Source: Desulfocapsa sp.
GTDB lineage: Bacteria > Desulfobacterota > Desulfobulbia > Desulfobulbales > Desulfocapsaceae
Assembly (NCBI GenBank): GCA_029934915.1
Contig: JAOZLI010000170.1
Location: forward strand, 1-5,961
Reading direction: 5' to 3'
DNA: 5,961 bases
Shown here: positions 1 to 5,532 of the stretch, piece by piece
How the letters are laid out: each line of letters starts with the position of its first letter
Position numbering within the stretch: position 1 is the stretch's first letter
Program-made: the position numbers and the translations under genes
Notes under the pieces: generated by a model
The model's database searches: none
Seen by the model: only the letters and a program-made list of their open reading frames with translations
Told to the model about the DNA's origin: nothing

Positions 1-125
1 CCTTTGACCATGGCATGTTTGATTCGTTCCTTGGGGAGACCACTGGCTTCGGCCAGGAGTTGAAAGGCTTTTGCAGGAGCGCTAACCGTGAGGTCGCAAT
101 GAATAGTTTGTTTGTTATTTTCCAA
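1..125 (-). CDS. RluA-family RNA pseudouridine synthase, N-terminal fragment (probable)
   Basis: Only about 41 codons lie in the window; the gene continues past the left edge on the minus strand. From a TTG at 125-123 the frame stays open to base 1 and ends in LPKERIKHAMVKG. A segment of the type LLAEASGLxKxRIKxAMxKG is what I expect near the N terminus of RluA-type synthases, which isomerise uridine to pseudouridine in rRNA or tRNA. The catalytic HRLD-type motif would lie outside the window, so the call rests on this one segment. The start is uncertain: TTG at 125 overlaps the preceding molybdopterin-binding gene by 11 bp, while an in-frame ATG at 176-174 would overlap it by 62 bp. Neither has a clear Shine-Dalgarno sequence, so translational coupling is likely. 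It would be the fourth gene of the queD-queE-moeA-like string. Confidence 0.5.
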   Translation of the reverse strand, partial: MENNKQTIHCDLTVSAPAKAFQLLAEASGLPKERIKHAMVK

Positions 126-1140
126 AGTTACACACCGGGTATTGACATCTTTTACAGTTGCGGCACAATCCACCATGACCCATTTCGGCGAATTCTTCAC
201 GGCCGATGCTTTCGCCAGTTAATATTCTTGGTAAGATCAGATCAAATACAGTGATATTATGAAACATTCCGCAGGCGGGAAGGCCAAGAACAGGTACCGT
301 TCCTATGCGTCCACTCAAAAACATGGCACCAGGTAAAACAGGGGTGCCGTAATAACAATCCGTGGCACCTGCAGCAGCAATTCCCATACGCGTAACATCA
401 TCAGGGTCAACAGACATGCCACCGGATGTTATAACAAGATCCGCTCCATCTGTTATGGCTTGAGTGATTGCATTGCCAATTTTAGTGATATCATCGGGGG
501 CAAAGCTTACTGAAATAACCTCGGAACCTATTGCTGACAGTTTTTCACGTAGAACCTTCTCAAATTTGTCTTCTATTCTTCCTGAAAAAACTTCATTACC
601 CGTGATGATAAGAGCAGCTTTAGCTTTTCGTAGTGCTTTGACTTCAACAACGGGAGCATTCTCTTTTGCAATTGCAGCAGCTTTTTCAACGATGGCACGC
701 TTTGAAAGGAGCGGGATTAAGCGGGTGGCGGCAATGTTTTCACCTTTCTTAACCGGCGTGTCTGTGTGCAGAGTCGCACACATAACTTCGCCCAGCATAT
801 TAAACTGATAGAGCGCTTCCTTGTTGATTTTCAGGAGTCCGTCATATTCAGCATGAATTGCAATCTTTCCTTCAACGGGTTCTTTAGAAAGGGTTGCACC
901 GGGGCCAATGAGGGCTGTTGCTAAAATCTGGGCCGCTTCATTTTCGTGGATTTCTTCGGGGCCTAAATGCAACACATAAATATGTTCTTTGCCAAGACGC
1001 TTGAGGTGTTCAACGTCTTCCTGGCGGATGATATGCCCTTTTTTAAAGGCTCTGCCTTTGAAGGTGTCTTTTACAATTTCTGTAATGTCATGGGGAAGTA
1101 CCATGCCCACTGCTTCGTCAACTGCTATGGTTTCTTTCAT
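115..1140 (-). CDS. MoeA-like molybdopterin-binding protein with C-terminal cysteine cluster
   Basis: 341 aa, probably cytosolic, with no signal peptide or membrane segment. The N-terminal part (about 1-60; DEAVGMVLPHDIT, then KKGHIIRQEDVEHLKRLGK) is typical of stand-alone MoeA-like proteins. The MoCF/MoeA molybdopterin-binding fold occupies about 173-310, with ITGNEVFSGRI (179-189), VITSGGMSVDPDD (236-248) and a late GLPACGMFHNIT loop (286-297). In MoeA and MogA these loops bind molybdopterin or its adenylate during molybdenum cofactor maturation. The protein is shorter than canonical MoeA (about 400 aa), so it is more likely a cofactor-handling or delivery paralogue than the housekeeping insertase. 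The tail carries C326, C329, C332 and C337 (CX2CX2CX4C), suited to an Fe-S cluster or zinc; I recall similar tails in this family. The ATG at 1140 fits the family N terminus but has no good Shine-Dalgarno. It follows queE by 51 bp in the same frame. Confidence 0.85.
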   Translation of the reverse strand: MKETIAVDEAVGMVLPHDITEIVKDTFKGRAFKKGHIIRQEDVEHLKRLGKEHIYVLHLGPEEIHENEAAQILATALIGPGATLSKEPVEGKIAIHAEYDGLLKINKEALYQFNMLGEVMCATLHTDTPVKKGENIAATRLIPLLSKRAIVEKAAAIAKENAPVVEVKALRKAKAALIITGNEVFSGRIEDKFEKVLREKLSAIGSEVISVSFAPDDITKIGNAITQAITDGADLVITSGGMSVDPDDVTRMGIAAAGATDCYYGTPVLPGAMFLSGRIGTVPVLGLPACGMFHNITVFDLILPRILTGESIGREEFAEMGHGGLCRNCKRCQYPVCNFGK

Positions 1141-1191
1141 GTATGCGAAAATAAGGGTAGAATGTTCATGAATATAAAATTTGTGAGGTAG

Positions 1192-1863
1192 TTAAACGCC
1201 ACGTGAAATTTCGGGCCAGAGAATGGTATGTAACTGGAGTTGCAGGCGAACATTTAGTCCATCTTCCATTAGCCATTCGGCAATTTTCTGCGCTTTGATC
1301 CGGTCTTGAACTGGAGAAAAAAGAATGGGGAGTAGACCGGTCAATTTATGTGTTAAAATAAATTCTTTAGCCCATTGGTAATCATTCTTTGAGGAAAGAA
1401 CAAACTTTAATTCACAGGAACCGGGTCTGTTGACAGATCGATTCTGTATTTCTTGAATGTTTTTGAGGGTAAAGGAATCACCAGAACCGCTGTCAGGACA
1501 TTTTACATCTAAGATGCAGGTAACAGCAGCAGGAACCGCATCAATGGCAAAAGAGCCATTGGTTTCAAGAAGAACAGTTTTTTGGGCCTGGACAAGCATA
1601 CTCAATAAAGAAAAACATGCATCCTGAAATAGAGGTTCACCCCCTGTTACTTCAACAAGATTACAGGGGAAGCTGTTTACTTTATCTATGATGTCAGCAA
1701 TCGATAGCAGCTCACCTTTTTCTCTCCAGGTATACGCAGCATCGCAATAGTTACATCGCAGGTTGCAATCGCTTAATCGGATGAAAATACAGGGCAGGCC
1801 GGCAAAAGTCGACTCGCCCTGCAGGGAGTAAAAAATTTCAGAGATTTTCAATTTAGTCTGCAT
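1192..1863 (-). CDS. queE: 7-carboxy-7-deazaguanine synthase (radical SAM)
   Basis: 223 aa, the usual size for QueE. It converts 6-carboxy-5,6,7,8-tetrahydropterin to 7-carboxy-7-deazaguanine, a radical-SAM ring contraction needing SAM, a [4Fe-4S] cluster and Mg2+. Visible signatures: EIFYSLQGES at 9-18 (usually QGEG), the cluster-binding CX3CX2C at C33, C37 and C40 (DCNLRCNYCD), the SAM-binding TGGEPL at 73-78, LLETNGS at 98-104, DVKCPDSG at 119-126, and a C-terminal RLQLQLHTILWPE stretch typical of the family. All cluster ligands are present, so it should be active. The ATG at 1863 lies inside the last codons of queD (11-bp overlap) with only a weak Shine-Dalgarno, suggesting coupled translation. 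The product of neighbouring QueD is its substrate, which makes the identification very secure. Confidence 0.96.
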   Translation of the reverse strand: MQTKLKISEIFYSLQGESTFAGLPCIFIRLSDCNLRCNYCDAAYTWREKGELLSIADIIDKVNSFPCNLVEVTGGEPLFQDACFSLLSMLVQAQKTVLLETNGSFAIDAVPAAVTCILDVKCPDSGSGDSFTLKNIQEIQNRSVNRPGSCELKFVLSSKNDYQWAKEFILTHKLTGLLPILFSPVQDRIKAQKIAEWLMEDGLNVRLQLQLHTILWPEISRGV

Positions 1864-2233
1864 CAGGTCCGTAATAAATAAGTCCTGAGGTGTCAGTTTC
1901 CCACACTTCTATACAATGCAGGTGATATCTGTCATGCTGAAGTTCCGGTTTCAGCGTGTCATAAAGAAACGCAGCAATATGTTCAGACGAAGGGTTTTTC
2001 TCGAGAAATGCCGGAAGCTCGTTAAGGTCGCGATGATCAAGTTCGTCCACTGCAGAATTCACAACTTTTTTAAGTACCTTAAAATCTATTCCCATGCCGA
2101 GCTCATCAACTTGAGACGCGCGAACAGTTACCTTGATCTTCCAGTTGTGTCCATGTGGTTTCTCGCAGTTTCCCGGATAGTTACGCAGATGATGTGCACC
2201 TGCAAAATGTGTATTTATAAAAATATCGTACAT
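1853..2233 (-). CDS. queD: 6-carboxy-5,6,7,8-tetrahydropterin synthase
   Basis: 126 aa, a full-length member of the 6-pyruvoyltetrahydropterin synthase (T-fold) family. In the queuosine pathway it turns 7,8-dihydroneopterin triphosphate (from GTP cyclohydrolase I) into 6-carboxytetrahydropterin. The zinc ligands are visible as H14 (FAGAH) and H27 and H29 (PHGHNW). The catalytic cysteine is C23 in the CX3HGH arrangement of QueD, and the Asp-His pair is D66-H67 (DELDHRDLN). PSSEHIAAF at 81-89 corresponds to the family PTxEN motif, with H in place of the usual N. VWET at 110-113 lies in the substrate-binding end. The ATG at 2233 has GGGAG (2244-2240) six bases upstream, the best ribosome binding site of this operon. 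It is the first gene of the leftward string. The rest of the pathway (folE, queC, queF) is not in the window. Confidence 0.95.
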   Translation of the reverse strand: MYDIFINTHFAGAHHLRNYPGNCEKPHGHNWKIKVTVRASQVDELGMGIDFKVLKKVVNSAVDELDHRDLNELPAFLEKNPSSEHIAAFLYDTLKPELQHDRYHLHCIEVWETDTSGLIYYGPDAD

Positions 2234-2268
2234 ATTATTCTCCCGTATGGGATTAGCATCCCTTGTTC
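2234..2268 (-). promoter_or_regulatory. queD 5' leader with alternative hairpins and a tiny overlapping ORF
   Basis: If transcription starts just below the proposed -10 box, the queD leader is about 35 nt. It contains GGGAT (2262-2258), a 4-nt loop, ATCCC (2253-2249), then the Shine-Dalgarno GGGAG (2244-2240). ATCCC can pair with the upstream GGGAT (5 bp), or its UCCC can pair with the GGGA of the Shine-Dalgarno (4 bp, loop AUAC). The two pairings exclude each other. A 14-codon ORF (2259-2215, MLIPYGRIICTIFL) with AAGGA seven bases upstream overlaps the queD start in another frame. Control by this leader is inference; the stems are short. Confidence 0.3.
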
Positions 2269-2274
2269 CTTGAA

Positions 2275-2302
2275 AATATATTAGTAACCGTGTTATTGTC
2301 TA
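2275..2302 (-). promoter_or_regulatory. Sigma70-type promoter for queD-queE
   Basis: On the minus strand a -35 box TAGACA (2302-2297) and a -10 box TATATT (2280-2275) are separated by 16 bp. Each matches the consensus at 5 of 6 positions. Transcription would start near 2268, about 35 nt before the queD ATG. Position, spacing and orientation all fit; it has not been confirmed experimentally. Confidence 0.45.
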
Positions 2303-2343
2303 GAGTTATTCTACAAATAAATCGATCTCTGAGGTGTATCCAG

Positions 2344-2370
2344 AAACAAATTACGAAATATAATTTGTTT
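2344..2370. repeat. 27-bp inverted repeat, candidate operator
   Basis: AAACAAATTA (2344-2353) and TAATTTGTTT (2361-2370) are perfect 10-bp inverted arms around a 7-bp spacer, CGAAATA. The repeat lies in the divergent intergenic region, about 40 bp upstream of the proposed queD -35 box, and abuts the TTGACA at 2372 on the plus strand. This placement suits an operator for a dimeric regulator of the DUF1015 operon, possibly of both directions. As RNA the stem is AU-rich and weak, so a terminator is less likely despite the following T-run. I do not recognise the regulator. Confidence 0.5.
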
Positions 2371-2371
2371 T

Positions 2372-2396
2372 TTGACAAGCTCGTAAAAAATAAAGT
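2372..2396 (+). promoter_or_regulatory. Possible promoter of the DUF1015 operon
   Basis: A perfect TTGACA lies at 2372-2377, preceded by an AT-rich stretch that could act as an UP element. The best -10-like hexamer, TAAAGT at 2391-2396, is only 13 bp away, shorter than the normal 16-18. At 17 bp spacing the hexamer is GTTTTG, which is poor. Either the promoter is weak and activator-dependent, or the true elements differ. Confidence is low although the -35 box is exact. Confidence 0.25.
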
Positions 2397-2400
2397 TTTG

Positions 2401-2421
2401 GATGGCTAAACACTACGCCAT
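2401..2421 (+). promoter_or_regulatory. Leader hairpin upstream of the DUF1015 gene
   Basis: GATGGC (2401-2406) and GCCATC (2416-2421) form a perfect 6-bp stem with a 9-nt loop, followed by TTTTG. It sits between the candidate promoter and the ribosome binding site at 2440. It may be a small attenuator, an RNA-stabilising 5' hairpin, or a DNA operator. The T-tract is only four bases, so termination would be weak. Confidence 0.3.
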
Positions 2422-2439
2422 CTTTTGATTATAGCAAAA

Positions 2440-2445
2440 AAGGAG
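2440..2445 (+). promoter_or_regulatory. Ribosome binding site that fixes the DUF1015 start
   Basis: AAGGAG at 2440-2445 lies 9 nt before the ATG at 2455. This decides against the in-frame TTG at 2425, which would place the Shine-Dalgarno inside the coding region. Confidence 0.75.
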
Positions 2446-2454
2446 TTATCACGC

Positions 2455-3828
2455 ATGGCCTTTATCGCACCCTTCAAGGGCGTTTCTTTTAATATAGACA
2501 AAGTTGGAAATCTTGATGATGTCGTTACTCCTCCCTATGATGTAATCAACGAAAACGCTGTGACTTCCTATACCCAGAAAAACCCTTATTCCATGATTCG
2601 CCTGGATATTACCAAAAATCCAGGTGGTGCAGTAGGGGATGATGTCAGGTATCAGGACGTTGCCGATCTGTTTCAAAAATGGATGGCAGAAGACGTTCTG
2701 ATTCGTGACAAACAACCCGCATTGTATCTTTATGCTGTGAAGTATAAGCATCCCTCAGGCAGAATGCTAATAAGAAAAGGCGTTATCTCGCTGGTTGGCT
2801 TATCTGAATTTGGAGAGGGGGTGGTGAAACCCCACGAAGAAACCTTCGAGTCAGTAATTCAGGATCGTCTGCGACTGCTCGAGACCACCAAGGCACAATT
2901 CAGCCAGATATTCTCCCTCTATTCCGATGAGGAAAATGAAATTCTTAACGTACTCTACACCTCAATGGATCCTGAGCCTCTTGGTAGTATCACCGATGGT
3001 GATGGCTGCACGCATTCTTTGTACCGGGTAGGGGACAGGGAAGTGATAAAACAGGTGCAGGAATTATTTATGGATAAATCGCTTTATATTGCCGATGGAC
3101 ACCATAGATACACCACGGCGCTTGCCTATAAGCGATTGCAAAAAGAACGTAATCCTCAGTTTAATGATAAGGATCCTGCCAATCATATCATGATGTATCT
3201 ATGTCCCATGGAAGATCCGGGGCTTTCTGTGTTACCCACCCATCGTCTTCTGCATTGGCCGGGTGTACTTAATATGGAGGATCTACGTATTCGCCTTGAA
3301 CCCTGGTTCGAGCTTGAAGAAATGACAGGAGGAACCCGGGAAGTTTTACTAGCCGAAGTGCTGGCTCGTATGGATGAAACGGAACGCTCAGATTTGCAGG
3401 TTACCACATTTGGTGTCTATCATCCAGGAGAAGATCGCTGCGTTTTACTTACCATGAAACCTGCTGCAAAGGAGGTTTTGAAAGGAAAACCGGAGCAACT
3501 GCAGGAACTCGACGTGGTGGTGTTGTCTGATGTTATTATTCATGGAGCTCTAGATCTTGATCACGACCAGTGTGAAGAAGAAAATCTGATTCACTACTAC
3601 GCTGATCCAGATGAGGCCATGGATGTTGCTGTAAAAGTCTGTAACGAACAGAATGAAAGGACTCCTCTGCTTTTTGTTATGAATCCGACTCGTATTGAAC
3701 AGGTTAAGCAGGTGGCCGATGAAAAGTTGATTATGCCGCATAAATCCACCTATTTTTATCCAAAGATCATGACTGGCTTACTCTTTAATCAGCAGATTGA
3801 AGGAGAAGAAGTGCTTCGACTTGGATAG
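2455..3828 (+). CDS. DUF1015 family protein (COG4198-like), function unknown
   Basis: 457 aa from the ATG at 2455, full length for the family, cytosolic, with no membrane segment. Family hallmarks in order: APFKGVSF near the N terminus, VVTPPYDVI (23-31), a KNPYSMIRLDI stretch (42-52), VVKPHEETFE (123-132), YIADGHHRYTTAL (211-223), DVIIHGAL (359-366), and the C-terminal MPHKSTYFYPKIMTGL (427-442). The biochemical role is, as far as I know, not settled. The DGHHRY loop resembles the nucleotide-binding loop of ParB/sulfiredoxin-fold enzymes such as archaeal serine kinase SerK, and I recall DUF1015 genes beside serA or serC in other genomes. A small-molecule kinase acting on serine or a related compound is therefore an inference, not an assignment. 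It is the first gene of the rightward operon; its last codons overlap the methyltransferase gene. Confidence 0.85.
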   Translation: MAFIAPFKGVSFNIDKVGNLDDVVTPPYDVINENAVTSYTQKNPYSMIRLDITKNPGGAVGDDVRYQDVADLFQKWMAEDVLIRDKQPALYLYAVKYKHPSGRMLIRKGVISLVGLSEFGEGVVKPHEETFESVIQDRLRLLETTKAQFSQIFSLYSDEENEILNVLYTSMDPEPLGSITDGDGCTHSLYRVGDREVIKQVQELFMDKSLYIADGHHRYTTALAYKRLQKERNPQFNDKDPANHIMMYLCPMEDPGLSVLPTHRLLHWPGVLNMEDLRIRLEPWFELEEMTGGTREVLLAEVLARMDETERSDLQVTTFGVYHPGEDRCVLLTMKPAAKEVLKGKPEQLQELDVVVLSDVIIHGALDLDHDQCEEENLIHYYADPDEAMDVAVKVCNEQNERTPLLFVMNPTRIEQVKQVADEKLIMPHKSTYFYPKIMTGLLFNQQIEGEEVLRLG

Positions 3829-4561
3829 AAGTGAGGATACTCTTTTTGATGGCGATTTAGTCTGTCTGCAACACCTGAAAGGGTATCGTTTTTCCATTGA
3901 CCCTGTTTTACTTGCTCACTTTGTTCGTCTCAAAAAGGATGAGTCTGTCCTGGACCTTGGGGCAGGTTGTGGGATCATAGGGCTTATTCTTCTGTACCGC
4001 GCAACGCATCGTATTTGTAAGCTTACTTCCTTTGAACTCCAACCGGGGCTTGCTGGCTTGTGTCGTGAAAATGCGGTGCTAAATTCCTTTCAGGAAAAAA
4101 TGTGTGTTACAGAGGGAGACCTGCGAGGTATTACGAAATTTTTTCCCGCGGGCGTATTTAGCACGGTAGTTTGCAACCCTCCTTTTTTCCCAACGGGAAG
4201 CGGACGTACGTCCATTAACAGCGAGGCTCTGATTGCCAGACATCAAGTGGAATGTACACTTAATGAAGTCCTTGTCGCTGCTGCCTACGTTCTCAAAAAT
4301 AAAGGCAGGTTGTACCTTATCTATCCCGCAGAGTTGCTTGCTGTCTTGGTTACTTCATTGTCAAAATGTGGTTTTGCGGTGAAATGTTTGCGGCCGGTAT
4401 ATTCGTATCCTGAAGGGGAGGGGAAGGCGCGATTAATCCTAGTTGAGGCCATTAGAAATGGAAATGCCGGGATGGAGATACGCTCGCCCTTGTATATTTA
4501 CCAGCTAAAGGATGGACCATATTCCAGGGAAGTAGAAACTTTTTACCGGAGGAATGAATAG
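3821..4561 (+). CDS. TrmN6-like SAM-dependent adenine-N6 methyltransferase
   Basis: 246 aa from a TTG at 3821; an in-frame TTG at 3797 would give 254 aa. There is no ATG or GTG start nearby in this frame. I prefer 3821 because the family usually begins shortly before the DETLD-type segment, seen here as EDTLFDGDL, and purine-rich AGGAGAAGAAG lies just upstream. Rossmann methyltransferase motifs with numbering from 3821: motif I VLDLGAGCGIIGL (43-55), acidic E72 in FELQ, D100, and the catalytic NPPF at 119-122. GYRFSIDPVLLAHF (21-34) is characteristic of COG4123, whose E. coli member TrmN6 (YfiC) makes m6A37 in tRNA1(Val). The general activity is well supported; the tRNA target is inferred. 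It overlaps the DUF1015 gene by 8 bp (32 bp if 3797) and the next gene's first ATG by 8 bp. Confidence 0.82.
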   Translation: MDRSEDTLFDGDLVCLQHLKGYRFSIDPVLLAHFVRLKKDESVLDLGAGCGIIGLILLYRATHRICKLTSFELQPGLAGLCRENAVLNSFQEKMCVTEGDLRGITKFFPAGVFSTVVCNPPFFPTGSGRTSINSEALIARHQVECTLNEVLVAAAYVLKNKGRLYLIYPAELLAVLVTSLSKCGFAVKCLRPVYSYPEGEGKARLILVEAIRNGNAGMEIRSPLYIYQLKDGPYSREVETFYRRNE

Positions 4562-4565
4562 TCGC

Positions 4566-5522
4566 ATGGCAGCTCATAATACGATCCTCATCATCCATGA
4601 TAATCCCGATCTATACCTGCAATCCCTTACGTCTCAGTTCCCTGATTCTACTATTCAGGTAGCCCGTAATGATCTTGAACTTTCTGAAAAGATGGCCGGG
4701 CAGCAACCGGAAATCCTTTTCAGTATGCGTTGCGATGGTATATCCAGCAAGGCGCAGACAGCGGCTGCCCAAAAATCCTGTGTGAAATGGATACAGGTTG
4801 CCGGGGCTGGCTTTGATCATATTGGAGATTTAGACCGACTCGCGTGTAAGATAACAACCTGCGCCGGTGTGTTAAGCAAATTCCAGGCCGAAACGGTGAT
4901 GGGTGCCATGCTTAATCTTAACTTCGGTTTTTTTCGTTATCAGCAGCAACAACAAAAACAGATCTACCGGAAACTTCCCTGGCGTTCCCTTGAAGGGCAA
5001 AAACTTCTTCTTATTGGCTTTGGGCATATTGGGCGTGCGGTGGCAATCAAGGCTCGTCAGTTCGGTATGCATATTACAGCCATTAGATCGCGTCTCGTTG
5101 ATACGCCGGACGCGGATGCTGTTTGTACAAGTGATAAACTCCTGTCACTTCTCCCCGAGACTGATTTTGTATCCCTCCATCTTCCTTATAATGAGAAAAC
5201 GCACCATTTTTTTTCTTTAGAGATGCTGCGAGCCATGAAGAAAAGTGCATATCTAATAAATACTGCACGTGGTGGTGTAATAGATGAAGACGCGCTGATC
5301 ACTGCCCTGCAGGAAGAACAGATTGCTGGTGCCTATATCGATGTTTTTAATGAGGAACCTCTTTCGCAGGAGAATCCGCTATGGCAACTGGACAACTTGC
5401 TTATCAGCCCTCATTACTGTGATGCTGTAGAGGATTGGCAGGAACGTTTTGCTGCATTTTTTGCAGATAACCTGCAAAAATGGCTCGCAGGAAATGCCTT
5501 ACAAAATGTAATCAAAGAGTGA
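4566..5522 (+). CDS. D-2-hydroxyacid dehydrogenase, probably NADPH-preferring
   Basis: 318 aa from the ATG at 4566, cytosolic. It should reversibly reduce a 2-oxoacid to the D-2-hydroxyacid; glyoxylate/hydroxypyruvate reductase-like activity is possible but the substrate is not evident. Numbering from 4566: VAGAGFDHI (78-86), the nucleotide-binding GFGHIG (151-156), then ITAIRSR at 170-176, where arginines replace the Asp that binds the ribose in NAD-specific relatives, so NADPH is inferred. The catalytic triad is complete: R235 (NTARGG), E264 (NEEP) and H283 (SPHY). There is no ACT or regulatory domain, unlike many SerA proteins. A glutamine run (126-130) sits in the interdomain region. GGAGG at 4548-4552 is only 1 nt from the ATG at 4554 but 13 nt from the one at 4566, so the later start is favoured. 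It follows the methyltransferase gene closely and precedes the racemase by 10 bp. Confidence 0.88.
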   Translation: MAAHNTILIIHDNPDLYLQSLTSQFPDSTIQVARNDLELSEKMAGQQPEILFSMRCDGISSKAQTAAAQKSCVKWIQVAGAGFDHIGDLDRLACKITTCAGVLSKFQAETVMGAMLNLNFGFFRYQQQQQKQIYRKLPWRSLEGQKLLLIGFGHIGRAVAIKARQFGMHITAIRSRLVDTPDADAVCTSDKLLSLLPETDFVSLHLPYNEKTHHFFSLEMLRAMKKSAYLINTARGGVIDEDALITALQEEQIAGAYIDVFNEEPLSQENPLWQLDNLLISPHYCDAVEDWQERFAAFFADNLQKWLAGNALQNVIKE

Positions 5523-5532
5523 GGGAAACAGC

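Noticed and set aside
464..808. 114-codon open frame on the plus strand
   Set aside because: It lies entirely opposite the molybdopterin-binding gene, has no ribosome binding site and no family resemblance; it is an antisense shadow.
1916..2284. 122-codon plus-strand open frame across queD and its promoter
   Set aside because: It is antisense to queD, with low-complexity unrecognisable protein; queD has all its catalytic residues on the other strand.
2344..2374. Inverted repeat plus T-run as an intrinsic terminator
   Set aside because: The stem is almost all A-T and there is no gene upstream on the plus strand to terminate, since both flanking operons point outwards.
2234..2454. preQ1 riboswitch upstream of queD-queE or upstream of the DUF1015 gene
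   Set aside because: On either strand I could not fit the class I pattern (short P1 stem, conserved C-containing loop, A-rich tail pairing back into the loop). The stems present lack the A-rich tail in the right place.
2425..2454. Upstream TTG start adding 10 residues to the DUF1015 protein
   Set aside because: The added codons include the Shine-Dalgarno AAGGAG, and the family N terminus starts at the ATG at 2455.
4941..4955. CAG/CAA triplet run as a possible microsatellite or phase-variation repeat
   Set aside because: It encodes only five Gln codons of mixed type in frame; triplet changes would not shift the frame, so phase variation is unlikely.
4903..5220. 105-codon plus-strand open frame
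   Set aside because: It is an out-of-frame shadow of the D-2-hydroxyacid dehydrogenase, whose motifs continue unbroken across this stretch.
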